A DNA stretch of 64,000 bases from Flectonema sp. DT1601. Lineage: Eukaryota; Euglenozoa; Diplonemea; Diplonemida; Diplonemidae. The notes below the pieces were generated by a model. It was not told the origin of the DNA. It saw nothing but the letters and a program-made list of their open reading frames with translations, and did not search any database. The translations under genes and the position numbers were made by a program. The stretch covers positions 124,001-188,000 of the forward strand of contig OZ025782.1 of NCBI GenBank assembly GCA_964019425.1, written 5' to 3'. Positions 48,360-58,981 of the stretch are shown here, piece by piece (position 1 is the stretch's first letter; every line of letters starts with the position of its first letter).

Positions 48360-49421
48360 CTATGATATAGAAGGTGATTTTGACCCAATTCTGATACGTG
48401 CTAAAACTGGAGATGATCCTCTCACTTGCTGAGTTGAACTTCTTGTGTATGATGATGGAGATGATCGTCGACGTGTACCTAACACGGCTGTACTGATGCT
48501 CGGTTTTGAATTTCTTCTTCTATCCCAACTATGAGGTGATCGTGAATTTCGAGTAACTGGAGGATTCGATACGATTTGATCTTCCATAACATCGACGGAG
48601 TATTTTCTCAGAAGAACTTGAATGCTCTTAACATAACTGACAGATGCAAGATTACCTGCTACCTTTAAACTTAGTAATAATTTATCTAATAACTCCTTAG
48701 TTGGTATCGGTATCTCCTGACTGTGAATATTACCCGGCGATGACGGTGGAGTTGATCGATCACCAACACTGGTATTAACACTAAGTGTTTGATTAATAAA
48801 GTCTGTTTGTGATCCAACAGTCTTAGTGCTTTTTTCATATTGCCATTGACCTAATACGCGAGGAGGTTGTAGGCTGAGTCCGTCATAGATTCGGGGAGTT
48901 TGGTGTATTGATTGTTCTAAATTATTATATTTCCTTCGGAGGATGTCCATGTCTCCGTTGGATTGCAAAAGCTGTTGCGACTGCAAAGCCAGTTTGACTT
49001 CCAATTCTTGACAAAGAATTTGCAAAGTTTTATTATAGGTGGGTATCGTAGTTGCACAATTCCTCATCTTATTTTCCACGTCATTCATAAATTCTAAGTG
49101 TTCTTCGAAAACATTACTATTTAAGGAACAGTCTGGCGGATCAGGTACCTGAATCTGAATCTGCGAAGCTCTCAATCTAGCTATTTCATTGTGACAGGCG
49201 TCTAGCTTGTCATGAAGTTCGGTAACTTGTATCTTATATTCTTCTAAGTTTTTTTGCATATTAAGAGTATGCAAATCCGGCGGAGGAACCCCTGAAAACA
49301 CAGCACTACGAGGTGATAACATGTTGTGTCCTCGAGAGAATGCAGGTACTTGAGCTCCTTTCTGCCTCGAAGAGTTTGAAATTATAACATTATTAGTATT
49401 CTTGTTACGAATAGCAGACAT
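48360..49421 (-). CDS. Coiled-coil protein with Ser/Arg-rich tail, unknown
   Basis: 353 residues from the ATG at 49419-49421; the frame is open further upstream only through a poly-T/poly-A region that reads as Phe/Leu and is not likely coding. Residues about 45-85 (NLEEYKIQVTELHDKLDACHNEIARLRAS) and 120-175 form coiled coils. The C-terminal third is basic and rich in Ser-Pro, Arg and Thr (SPHSWDRRRNSKPS, RRRSSPSSYTRSS), typical of phosphorylated or cytoskeleton-bound proteins; STKTVGSQTDF resembles a coiled-coil scaffold linker. No family recognised. Upstream is a textbook acceptor, a run of T then CAG, 30 nt before the ATG. Confidence 0.7.
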   Translation of the reverse strand: MSAIRNKNTNNVIISNSSRQKGAQVPAFSRGHNMLSPRSAVFSGVPPPDLHTLNMQKNLEEYKIQVTELHDKLDACHNEIARLRASQIQIQVPDPPDCSLNSNVFEEHLEFMNDVENKMRNCATTIPTYNKTLQILCQELEVKLALQSQQLLQSNGDMDILRRKYNNLEQSIHQTPRIYDGLSLQPPRVLGQWQYEKSTKTVGSQTDFINQTLSVNTSVGDRSTPPSSPGNIHSQEIPIPTKELLDKLLLSLKVAGNLASVSYVKSIQVLLRKYSVDVMEDQIVSNPPVTRNSRSPHSWDRRRNSKPSISTAVLGTRRRSSPSSYTRSSTQQVRGSSPVLARIRIGSKSPSIS

Positions 49422-49809
49422 CTCTTCTGTATATGTGTGGAGATACGAGCACTGAAAAAAAAAAAAAAAAAGAGAAATTAAAAATATAAAAAAAAGAAAA
49501 ACTATATTAAACCAAAAAAAAACACGTAAAAATCTTTTTTTTTTTTCGTATTGTAACAAAACCAATAAAGCCAACAAAAGGGTCAAGACGCTACTAAATA
49601 GCGAATTACGATATTCACAATAGCAGTTCTTTATAACAATCTTATGGGTGCCCCATTGTGAAAAATCTTTTTTTTTTTTAAAGTATTCCATCAAAGCGAG
49701 TGACTATCACACTCAGGCACCTACGAGGTACTCAAGGAACAGAAATTGTATTAAAATACAACCTAATAAAGTCATTACTAATATCCAACAGAACAGAGAG
49801 TGAAACTTC
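49422..49809. other. Short intergenic stretch with poly-T/CAG acceptor
   Basis: On the gene strand a T run of about 16-17 nt ends in CAG at 49452-49454, then 30 nt to the ATG. A second run lies near 49532-49545. No gene seen. Confidence 0.45.
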
Positions 49810-50685
49810 TCACATTTGTCGCATCTCATGAATAGGAGCAGCTGCTACCTGAGCGGCGGCAGGTGGCTGGTATGGGATCATTGGCTGCCATGCAGGAGGT
49901 GTATGTAGTGTTGGTGAAGGCGGCGATCCACCCCCTGAATTCTTCCTATACCAGTATACCATAACGCTTATCGATAACAGCGTCAGTATTACTCTTACTA
50001 TTTTAACATAAAAATATGGAGAGACAGTTTTATTTTTGATCGAATTGCGAGCTAACAAAGCAATAGCCTTGTGCAAAGGTTCAGAAGAGCTCGTGACAGG
50101 AGGGCAAAAGAGCATTGAATTGGATAAGAATTCACTGTACCCAGAGTCTAATAATGATTTGTAAACAACTTTAAGAGAGGTACAATCATGAAGTAAAGCT
50201 ATGCGAGAGTACTGATGGGTGTTCATGATTTCTTCCACTTGATTGGAAATGAATTTTCCCGACTCAGATGTTGACTTTCGATAAGTACTAAATAAACCTC
50301 CTTTACCATATTCACCCTGAATCATGTGAACGGGGATGGATCCTTCAAGACTCGTAACGAAATCAGGTATCATGTACGTCGCATACGGAGTGATTCCTAA
50401 CTTCCTATTCGACTTTATGTTAATACTAGCTTGTGTGTACATATGAATTTCACCCAATACAATACCGTCCATACCGCTGATACGTTGTTGAACAGCATCC
50501 CAGTATTCTGGCATCGCTGTTTGTGGTGCTGCAATCAGACAAATCATTTTTCCCGATTCGTTGGTCATAACCTTCTCCACAGAATAGTAACTCTCATCAT
50601 GTTTTGCATAAAAGGCAGGTGGACTTTCGCTCTGGAATCGTCTGCTTGGTTGACGAACAGCTGATATGACTAGCGCTCTTCTCAT
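49810..50685 (-). CDS. Predicted mitochondrial, C-terminally membrane-anchored protein, unknown
   Basis: 291 residues. The N-terminus MRRALVISAVRQPSRRFQSE is Arg-rich without acidic residues until position 20, as in mitochondrial presequences. A soluble domain (about 40-210) contains MICLIAAP, DGIVLGEI and a YSRIALLHDC segment; the spacing hints at a TraB-like fold, but only weakly. One TM helix lies near 226-246 (IVRVILTLLSISVMVYWY), followed by a Pro/Ala-rich tail. No family assigned. A 29-nt T tract on the gene strand followed by CAG lies 10 nt upstream of the ATG. Confidence 0.65.
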   Translation of the reverse strand: MRRALVISAVRQPSRRFQSESPPAFYAKHDESYYSVEKVMTNESGKMICLIAAPQTAMPEYWDAVQQRISGMDGIVLGEIHMYTQASINIKSNRKLGITPYATYMIPDFVTSLEGSIPVHMIQGEYGKGGLFSTYRKSTSESGKFISNQVEEIMNTHQYSRIALLHDCTSLKVVYKSLLDSGYSEFLSNSMLFCPPVTSSSEPLHKAIALLARNSIKNKTVSPYFYVKIVRVILTLLSISVMVYWYRKNSGGGSPPSPTLHTPPAWQPMIPYQPPAAAQVAAAPIHEMRQM

Positions 50686-50698
50686 TTAGTTGGTTCTG

Positions 50699-50727
<29 letters not shown>
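50686..50727 (-). promoter_or_regulatory. Strongest acceptor-like site: 29-nt T tract, CAG, 10-nt leader, ATG
   Basis: Reading the gene strand, a pure T tract (50727 down to 50699) runs into CAG and then AACCAACTAA before the ATG at 50683-50685. This is a textbook 3' splice site placed next to a start codon. Confidence 0.6.
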
Positions 50728-50729
<2 letters not shown>

Positions 50730-51338
50730 GGGGGAAAAAATAGAGATTTTTTTTTTTTTTGTTTTTTTCTTTTTTTGTTGTTCTTCAACATAAGACTATT
50801 GTGGGGCATATTGCCGTCCTCTTCAGTTCCTGTATGGGACATGCGTCGCATCGACGGAAAGAAGTAAAACGAGTTTTTTTTTTTTACTAAGAATAGATAG
50901 AAAGGCTACAATTAAGAAACAAAATACGTAAATCGTCTTTCTAACAAAACATGGTTGGGAACCAATGTAAATACCGACAGCTTGCCACTTCCTGCTTGCG
51001 TTCTTCCCTAGTCGACAAGGAAGTACAAAAGCAGTCTGTGATAAGGGTGGGTTCGTAGAAGATTTAGAAAACCATTCAGATAAAAAAAAGCCCTTATATT
51101 TTGTTGATCGACAACATTCCTGGAGCACAAGAAATATGTTACATGACAATAATAGATAAACGGCTCTTAAAGCTGAATAGTTTCTTCTCTCCGACTTAGT
51201 AGGTGCAAACAACGAAAAAAAACAATAAAAAGACACCCAGCGTCTGCGAACGATGAGGATATAGATTATACAGAGATTCCCAGCTCTTTAATAGAGCTTC
51301 ATAGAATACGTTATTGCAGCATTCCAAAAACACGCAAT

Positions 51339-51373
<35 letters not shown>

Positions 51374-54045
51374 AATACCCGCAAACCGAATCACGTTTTA
51401 GTGAAGTCGTGAAACAACCAGACGTCATCCCAGAAAACATTCTGTGACTACATTACAGTGGGTTAATAAACATAAGTAACCAGCAGGGGACCTGAGTAAC
51501 CCGCAACAAGACTATGGGATGCCTGGTGTTAACTAGGATCTGTTTTTAGTAGAAAACGTTTTTTTACACAATAAGTAGACACATGACAACTTTAATGCAG
51601 AACGTTAGAATATAAAATCAAAACTTAAATTTCTTCAGCAAAAAAACAACATCACACAAAAAAACGTGACTTGTTGTCAGAAAATACTATTTTATCATGA
51701 TTTGTGTGTTTTTTTTTTTTTATCTTGCTATTATCATTACCAAGCGGGGTCATTATCTATGGGATACAATGGCAAAGTTTTTTTTTCTCTCTTCCCTCTG
51801 CAATATAAAACCGAAAGAAAACAGAAGACCTCTGAGAAGGAATGCTAACGAATAAAATAATGCAGAGTTCGCATGCCGTTATTACAACAGGAAGGTTTTT
51901 TCGATTGCTTGGAGACTAGTTTAGTTTAGTTAGCAAAATACAAACTGATGACTACGAGGGGTCTGGGTAGCCCGCATCAGTAAGGACCCAATCGCGAAGA
52001 TTGTAGTTTCATAGTATTGGCTGGAACTGATCGACTTCCAGCCTCCACCTTGCCCAGAGGCTAACAGGTTGTAAACAACTAAAGAAAATAAAAGAGAAAT
52101 GATCTGGGAGTGGGGGGAAGGTGAAAAAAAATAAAAAATCTTCTTTCTTTCATACATCTTTCTTTATAATACGACCACATGTGCCATATGCCCACACTCC
52201 ACGAAAGAAAATAGAAAACCCCGGAACAGTACCGAGGATCGTTCACCCTCAGTTGTCCAAAGCATTATAATTGTACTGTGGGCTTACCGAAAAGCTTTAG
52301 AAATGTACCACAAAAAACTGGGCAGCACATAGCCATATCACTCAGCAAGAAATGAAAACCAAAAAGATCAGGTAAGATGACAGTCAGTTTAAGGTCATAA
52401 CTGCGCCGGACTATGCTGCAAAAAAAAAAAAATATATGAAAAAAAAAAAAGAAGGAAAAAAAAAGGTAACGTTTATTTCTTGCTTCGTGTCGCGTTTATA
52501 ACAAAATAAATTTGGCAACACACACGAAAAACCGATAAACCGAGAAAGCTAAAAAAGAGATTTACACGTGTTTTTTTTCCAATATTATTTTCTTATTTCT
52601 TACAACACTTTTTTTTTTCCGCGCAAAATTATACAATCATCAGCTAGACATAGACACAGGTAAGCAGGTCCATTTCATATACATGTTGGACAACATAAGT
52701 AGACGATCTTTGAATGGAAGTAATGAGAACTGAGGAAAACAGTTAGACTCCGTTCATCAGAAGCGAATCATCGACAAAAGTACGTCGAGTCCTAAAGGCG
52801 ACATACTTTTTTTTTTTTTCCCCCATTTTAATTCAAACAATACTGCCAAACCATTAAATCAGGTTCCGTTTTTCAAAACAAAACTATCGTGATGTCCACA
52901 AAGAAAAAAATCAAGCGTATTTTTGTTTTTTTTTGTTTTTTCTCTCAAACATACAGGAAACGTTTAGCAACTTTTCTATTTAAGAAGAAACAAGTCATTT
53001 TGAAGAGTGGGGACTACATTTAGTTGATATCCCTGGGAGAAATACTTCGTCACTAGAGAGGGTTTTTTTTTTTTTGCTACCGCGACACCAGAGAGTCTGT
53101 AGGGGGAAAAAAAAAACAAGAAAAAAAAAAAAAATAGTAGTATCTGGTCTTCATTCGCAAAAAAAAAAAAAAAAACGAGCTTAATCAAGGACATCATGCA
53201 GAAACCGTCACGCGATATTTTCAACAATTTTTTCTGCAATCAAGAGGGAGTAACACTTAAAACGTTTGAAAGAATAAAAACCGCAAAAAAAAAAAAGACA
53301 ATACCGTGACTATTCCAGCATTCTTAAAGTTGCAGTTATCTTCAACAACCGGAAGGCTTGTTAAATATTTTTCGTTAAAAGTATTTCAATGCGGTCAAAA
53401 AAAAATGTGGAAAAAAAAATGTGAAAATGTAAATTAAGTTGGTCGTGGAGCCGTGGAATTGTTCCCTTCAACCAGCTTAGTTTATATCGTCTTCAATTCA
53501 CACAATCAGAAATGGAGAAAAAGACAAGAGGCATCCGCCGTAGCTGAAAAGCACTCGAATTGAAAAAAAAAAAAAAACTATCAAATAAAGAGACAAGATT
53601 TTCTTTTTTTTTCTCTCCGAAAGGGTGATCAGCCAGTAGGTTTTTGCTGGCCAAGTCCGAGATTCGCTTATTTTATAGAAAAAAGAAGGAAAGAAAAAAA
53701 AAGAAGGGAAAAAAAAAATCAGGTTTTTCAGGTTCTTTTTTTTTTTACGATGTGACCTTGATGATTATAATTTGTAACAAAAAAAAAAAAAAAAAAAAAA
53801 AACTTAAAAAAGATATAAGAGAACGATAACAAATACGAAAAGGAGCAGGGTACAAGGAGTGATCTCCCTACTAAAAAAAAAAAGAAACGAGATACCTTTT
53901 GAAAAAACCATCAGAGGTTCTATTTTCTCGTTGTGAATGGAGAACTTTTACAATAAAAGAATAGAACAAACAGCACGCCGTGAGAACAACAACAACGCGT
54001 AGATAATCTACATTATAATATAAAAATAAAAAAGTGCAAACTGGC
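50686..54045. other. Long intergenic stretch, no gene seen
   Basis: About 3.4 kb, AT-rich, with A runs at 50699-50727, 51341-51370 and 53780-53801 and many shorter runs. A 137-residue minus-strand ORF at 50823-51236 was weighed and rejected. No repeat family or RNA gene recognised. Confidence 0.5.
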
Positions 54046-56556
54046 TTAAATCGCAATTCCATTTATGAAGCAATCGGTGTGATCACCGCTGCTGAACCAC
54101 CAGGCAGCTTTTTGCTTATCATTCCACCCTGCATTTCTACTAGGAAAGCGACGTTTTGAACGCTTGTTTCGACGAGGTGCATGTGACACACCGAGAGTCG
54201 GAGATTTCGTATTAGATTCTGTAGATAAACCGCCTTCAGATTGTCCACATGATGACGTCTTACCGACTGCAGCCAGAGGAGTATTCGAAACACCAGTTTT
54301 TTTATGACTTTCAAGTTGCAGAAGTAGGTTATGTCGATTACGTAGTGACAAGTGAAACATCGAAAGTATCTTTTTATCATCTGTTGAGGCGATGCTCTCA
54401 TACTCGTTGGAATTCATATCCGTAAGCGTTTTACTACACCACTCTGAAAACGCTGCTGGCGTCATCCTACTCACATTCCTCTTCGATAAAGTAGCGTCAA
54501 TACTCCAACTCTTTACATAATCAGAAGGAGGTAGTGCAATTTTATTTCTAATCATCGCCTCAGTCAATTCCTGACAACTATTCCCAACAAACACTAAATA
54601 CGGTCCGGTCAGAGTAGTGATATCCGCAATAAAGTTACCGAGAGGTAAGTTTTTTTTACTTCGAGCGGTATCTTTCCAATCTGGGTTAGCACACGGACAC
54701 TTTGAAACTTCACCTCGATATGAGTCAATGAAATCGTGTCTGAGTATAGAAGACCCGTCATGCCATCCTGTTGTTAGGGTTGCGATTAGCCGACTGTCTG
54801 GGGTGTTTCTCAGTAATCTTTTAATAAAATCATGATATACGTTTGACATCATTCCTGGAAGTCGGAAATCAGACACGCATTCAGGTGTACTTGATGCGAA
54901 AGGATCAGCCAAACCCGGATCACACCAAGGACCATCTCTGTGTCCACTTGATAGCTTTAGAAGAGTTACACCAAAAGCCCAAACGTCAATACTGGTACCG
55001 AATTCTTTACAATCAAGTGGAGGTGATTGAATCGTATTTATAGAATCAAGTCCTTCAAGACCAGATTCTAAGTCGCAAAGATCACACAAATCTCTTCCAA
55101 TCCCACTCAACATCGACTCCGACATTTCCGGTGCCTGATAATCAGGAGTCGTGATCCCTGCTGGTGATACAGCTGACAGTTTTCCATTTTCTCTATGATT
55201 TGCTGTTTTTGACGTGCCAAAATCCGCAATCTTAACTTGTCCCCTTCTATTTACCAAGATATTACTTGGTTTGATATCTTTGTGTACGATTGCTTGTCTT
55301 CTAAGCATTGACAGTCCACATCCAACTTGTTGTGCTATCGAGCTGAGGATCGATTCAGGTAAAACACCTTGGTGATGTTCAGTTAGGCAATCACCTTGAA
55401 TAAATGAAGAACTATTGTATTGTAGAATCCGATATAAAATTGAATTGGTATCTTTAATTGAAACACCTTTCTTTAGAAATAACGGTTGAATACAACTAAC
55501 ACATAACGACCTCGAACAGTTGCATTGTAAATCACAAACACTGTTGTATGAGTACGGAACTCGATACCTAACTGAAGTGTCAAGGGTCGCAACAGTTTCA
55601 ATCGAAATAGCAACAGCAGCTGCAATGCAACTGATTTCAGATGGAAGCGGATTATGCTCACCTTTGACGTGGATGCTAAAACCATGTTTTGCAGCAAGTT
55701 TATATAAGGTATACTGATGAAGTTTACTTGCCATATCCCTAACGCTATCAAGTGTCCAGTCAGAGTATTCCATTATAAACTCTATTGATGGGGTGGATGA
55801 ACCAGAATAATCGCTTTGATATCTCACTCCATACAAAGGAATGAAATGAGGTCCAGAAATCCACATTCTTCGTATCTCACCAACGATACTCGAGACTACA
55901 GAGTTTTGTTCACCTAGAGATTGTGAGTTGTTTCCTCGTGAAAGTGCTGCTTGAAGAGTTGATGTTGTTCTTCTTAATGGTATCTGTTTAACAGCATAAG
56001 GAATACCATCGACTTTAAATGATGAAACAACACCATAACCACCTCTAGCGATTAGACGTCTGGTTGAGTCTCCTGGAGTTGGACACTTGTCTGTGATGCA
56101 TACCATACATCCTCGAAGTCTGCAATCTGATTTATGTGATAGGAGGGGAATTATTGAAGAGTTCGCAATTACAATTTTTGGTTTTTTTTGCGTCGCTATA
56201 ACCGCCAGTGATAAGATCACAATGGCTGCCGTTGAGCTTGATCGTCCCAAATTTCCGGTGTTGTATTGAGTGTTTTTTATTCTTTTTATAGTTCTGGTTT
56301 GCAAGGCTATTCCCTTACTCGGGGGCGCAGTACCTGCCGGCTGTGTCAACAGTCTTGCATTTCTTAAGAAAAACAAGTGTTTATTAGTGACCACAGCAGT
56401 GATAGGAGGCTGGTCCTCATGATATATTTTTAGTGACACCGTTTCGGTACCTGCAATTGATAGTTCGTCTCCTCCCAGAGATGCAATTTTCTTAGTTTTC
56501 TTACCTGCTGTTGGAAGTGATTTTCCGTCACTCCATGTAACTAGTACCGATGTCAT
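54046..56556 (-). CDS. Large Ser/Thr protein kinase with two cysteine clusters
   Basis: 836 residues. The kinase domain starts near 166: glycine loop RGGYGVVSSF (171-180), Lys190 in AVKQ, Glu228, HKDIKPSNIL (425-434), DFG (445-447), APE (475-477) and DVWAFG (524-529). Between the hinge (IMEYSDW, near 261) and the catalytic loop is an insert of about 130 residues carrying CDLQCNCSRSLCVSC (341-355); another cluster CRLRGCMVCITDKC (145-158) precedes the glycine loop. Both could bind metal. The motifs indicate an active enzyme, with Lys in place of Arg before the catalytic Asp. An additional insertion (CDLCDLESG, near 491) follows the APE region. The C-terminus is basic (PRRNKRSKRRFPSR), a likely nuclear signal. 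Family not assigned; a STE- or IRE/PEK-like split-insert kinase is possible. TTAACAG lies 11 nt before the ATG. Confidence 0.88.
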   Translation of the reverse strand: MTSVLVTWSDGKSLPTAGKKTKKIASLGGDELSIAGTETVSLKIYHEDQPPITAVVTNKHLFFLRNARLLTQPAGTAPPSKGIALQTRTIKRIKNTQYNTGNLGRSSSTAAIVILSLAVIATQKKPKIVIANSSIIPLLSHKSDCRLRGCMVCITDKCPTPGDSTRRLIARGGYGVVSSFKVDGIPYAVKQIPLRRTTSTLQAALSRGNNSQSLGEQNSVVSSIVGEIRRMWISGPHFIPLYGVRYQSDYSGSSTPSIEFIMEYSDWTLDSVRDMASKLHQYTLYKLAAKHGFSIHVKGEHNPLPSEISCIAAAVAISIETVATLDTSVRYRVPYSYNSVCDLQCNCSRSLCVSCIQPLFLKKGVSIKDTNSILYRILQYNSSSFIQGDCLTEHHQGVLPESILSSIAQQVGCGLSMLRRQAIVHKDIKPSNILVNRRGQVKIADFGTSKTANHRENGKLSAVSPAGITTPDYQAPEMSESMLSGIGRDLCDLCDLESGLEGLDSINTIQSPPLDCKEFGTSIDVWAFGVTLLKLSSGHRDGPWCDPGLADPFASSTPECVSDFRLPGMMSNVYHDFIKRLLRNTPDSRLIATLTTGWHDGSSILRHDFIDSYRGEVSKCPCANPDWKDTARSKKNLPLGNFIADITTLTGPYLVFVGNSCQELTEAMIRNKIALPPSDYVKSWSIDATLSKRNVSRMTPAAFSEWCSKTLTDMNSNEYESIASTDDKKILSMFHLSLRNRHNLLLQLESHKKTGVSNTPLAAVGKTSSCGQSEGGLSTESNTKSPTLGVSHAPRRNKRSKRRFPSRNAGWNDKQKAAWWFSSGDHTDCFINGIAI

Positions 56557-56832
56557 GTGCCACCGACCTGTTAAGGAATAAAATGTTTAATTCTTAGACT
56601 CCATCTAAAGTTTAATAAAAAAAACATAAAATCAGATCATTTTTTGTTGACTTCTGTTTTTTTTGAAAAAAAAAAAAAAAAAAAATTAATTTTCAAAAAA
56701 GATTCACAATTTGTCGAGAGTCTTCATAATTATTCCTTGAAAAAGGAAATTTAACAAAAAAAAAAAAAAAAAAAAACATAACAACCTGACCAAAAATAGG
56801 GGTTTATGTTTTTTTTAACAAAGTTAAGAAAT

Positions 56833-57717
56833 CTAATGCCATGCAGGTCTGTTTTCAGTGGTAAATCGCATCATTCTGATATGGTGTCTTTTGGAAGCAT
56901 CGTTCGTATCGATCTGAAGTTTTGGATACATAAGTGAAATCTTACTCGGAGGTACATAATTACTAACCTGAATGTCATTATATATAAAAGGAGGTTGAGA
57001 TCGAGAAGACTCCAACACACCAGAAGGCAACTCCAATGAAAACGGCGGGAGAGAATGTGAGAGAAGTGGTGCGACATTGTCAGACATGTGAGTAGCAACT
57101 TCTCGAAACGCTTCTTGCTGTTTTTTTGCATGTTCTTTTGCCAGTGTAAGTGTCTCGTGTATTGTACCTGGGGCTCCAGCAGTTATGTGGTCTAGTTTAT
57201 TTTTACCTATTGTTTCTTTGAGTCTAGGGTTGGTATCGTTTAGTTTTTGTCTGTAATCAAAGCGTGATATTGAAGGTATCGGTGGCTCTTTTCTCTTCCT
57301 TCGAATGTTTCCATGTTCTAGTACCTCAGTGCTTGGCTTCCACCATCCCTTGACTCTTGCGCGTCCTAATAAATTACGCTCTGCTTCATACTTTGGGGGT
57401 TCGAATACTCTGCGGCCTACTTTCTTGTTTTCATCCCAGGTAGTCTCACCGGTTCTTTCACGAAAGACTACTCTTCCGAAACGATTGTCAAGTTCTTCAG
57501 TTCTAGTGTAATTCTTAGTAGATGAATCACCTCTGTGGACTCCCTTATCTCTATTTGGGATATCTGTCTGTGGAGCTCCACAACACAAGTCTGCCAGTTG
57601 TATTCCTGTCTGTTGTCTGTTCGGTACCTGCTGTGTTTGAATTATTTTTCTTCCTCTCCTTCCGACCGGGAAGGACGGTGCCCCACCTGGTATACCCGCC
57701 AAGATTGGTACCTCCAT
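56833..57717 (-). CDS. Basic protein of unknown function
   Basis: 294 residues, uninterrupted, no TM segment or signal. Rich in Arg, Lys and Pro with short charged stretches: FRERTGETTWDENKK, FEPPKYEAERNLLGRARVKGWW, RRKRKEPPIPS. A helix-prone part lies near 190-215 (LTLAKEHAKKQQEAF). It ends ENRPAWH. The composition and Trp/Pro-containing short motifs resemble axonemal or microtubule-inner proteins, but this is only an impression. The gene lies in tandem between the large kinase and porphobilinogen synthase. ACACAG lies 19 nt before the ATG. Confidence 0.65.
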   Translation of the reverse strand: MEVPILAGIPGGAPSFPVGRRGRKIIQTQQVPNRQQTGIQLADLCCGAPQTDIPNRDKGVHRGDSSTKNYTRTEELDNRFGRVVFRERTGETTWDENKKVGRRVFEPPKYEAERNLLGRARVKGWWKPSTEVLEHGNIRRKRKEPPIPSISRFDYRQKLNDTNPRLKETIGKNKLDHITAGAPGTIHETLTLAKEHAKKQQEAFREVATHMSDNVAPLLSHSLPPFSLELPSGVLESSRSQPPFIYNDIQVSNYVPPSKISLMYPKLQIDTNDASKRHHIRMMRFTTENRPAWH

Positions 57718-58027
57718 TAAAAGTTCACCACTCTGGCTGTGTTATGAGTGGTGAAGACCTGTTTAGATGGAATACATGGTTTACAATATTTGCTATGAAA
57801 AGTAACCCTATACAAAACTAAAACCCCACCGGCATCAGGATTGCTAACACTCAGCTTACTCTGAATCCATTATGGAGGTTTGAATAAATATTCGAAAAGG
57901 GATTGACAAAAGTAAAAAGATCGTTAACCAAAAAAGTTAATTGTATGCCGTCGGGTGGAGGAGGGGGGAAAAGCTGTTAATTTTGTATAAACCGAAACTA
58001 TGTATCCATCCTCATCATATGAGGAAA

Positions 58028-58981
58028 TTAAAGTTCTATTTCACCACCTGCTTCATTCACCCACTTAGCTATTTGAGTAGCGTAGTACGTCAGGACGTAG
58101 TTGGCACCAGCTCTTTTAAAGCTTCTCATAACATCGATAACTTCTGTTCTTTCGTCAAGACCGTGACTGAGAACACCTGCCTTTAGGAGAGCGTACTCAC
58201 CAGAGACGTGGTATGCAGCAATTTCTTTTTCGTTATTTGTAATAGTGTGAAGCTGTGAGATGATATCGAGGTAAGGAAGACCAGGTTTGACCATTAGAAT
58301 ATCTGCGCCTTCAACCATATCGAGATACGCTTCAGCGTTTGCTTCTGATTTGTTAGCAGGATTCATTTGATAAGTTTTCTTATCCATTCCGGGAGTTGGA
58401 GCTGAACCCAAAGCATCTCTAAATGGACCGTAGAATGCAGATGCGTATTTAACAGCATACGACATTAGCTTGAGAGAGTTCTCATTGGGATATTCAGAAA
58501 TAGCCTGTCTGAGTTCCATAATACGCCCATCCATCATATCACTTGGCGCTATGACATCAGTACCAGCTTCAATATGGCATCGTGCTTGTTTTACTAATTG
58601 ACTAACAGTCAGATCGTTTACAACTTCGTCACCAACAACAACACCATCTTGTCCTGTTGTTGTGTACGGATCTAAGGCAACATCAGTTACAATTTTTATA
58701 CCCGGAACTTCTGATTTTATCCTCCTTATAACACGTGGTATTAAACCTTCAGGGTTGTATGCTTCACTGCCATCTACAGACTTCAACTCTTGGTTAATAT
58801 TCGGGAATAAAGCAACTCCCCAAACTCCGTTGTCTCTTGCGATTCCAACCTGTTCAATAAGTGAGTCTTTTGTATGTCTAAATAGCCCAGGCATAGATCC
58901 GACAGGTGTCACTGCATCACCATCATGTACAAACAATGGTTGGATGACATTACTTGGTCTAAGTGTTAGACAACGTCTCAT
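58028..58981 (-). CDS. ALAD: Porphobilinogen synthase (delta-aminolevulinic acid dehydratase), non-zinc type
   Basis: 317 residues. It joins two 5-aminolevulinate molecules into porphobilinogen, the first common step of haem and chlorophyll synthesis (EC 4.2.1.24). Catalytic lysines lie in SYAVKYASAFYGPFRDA (Lys178) and ILMVKPGLPYLDI (Lys232). The metal loop reads DVALDPYTTTGQDG (100-113): the positions of the three zinc-binding Cys of animal and fungal enzymes are Ala102, Asp104 and Asp112, as in the Mg-dependent plant, algal and apicomplexan enzymes. VIAPSDMMDGR (144-153) is also typical. The N-terminus is short, with no evident plastid or mitochondrial transit peptide, so cytosolic action is likely unless an upstream exon exists. 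Intronless in the window. Confidence 0.96.
   Translation of the reverse strand: MRRCLTLRPSNVIQPLFVHDGDAVTPVGSMPGLFRHTKDSLIEQVGIARDNGVWGVALFPNINQELKSVDGSEAYNPEGLIPRVIRRIKSEVPGIKIVTDVALDPYTTTGQDGVVVGDEVVNDLTVSQLVKQARCHIEAGTDVIAPSDMMDGRIMELRQAISEYPNENSLKLMSYAVKYASAFYGPFRDALGSAPTPGMDKKTYQMNPANKSEANAEAYLDMVEGADILMVKPGLPYLDIISQLHTITNNEKEIAAYHVSGEYALLKAGVLSHGLDERTEVIDVMRSFKRAGANYVLTYYATQIAKWVNEAGGEIEL

Noticed and set aside
48360-49694. Longer 444-residue version of the coiled-coil gene
   Set aside because: The added 91 residues come from poly-T/poly-A sequence and read as Phe/Leu/Lys; a strong T-tract/CAG site lies before the inner ATG.
50823-51236. 137-residue minus-strand ORF
   Set aside because: Biased, partly homopolymer-derived composition, no family pattern, and no acceptor-leader arrangement like the supported genes.
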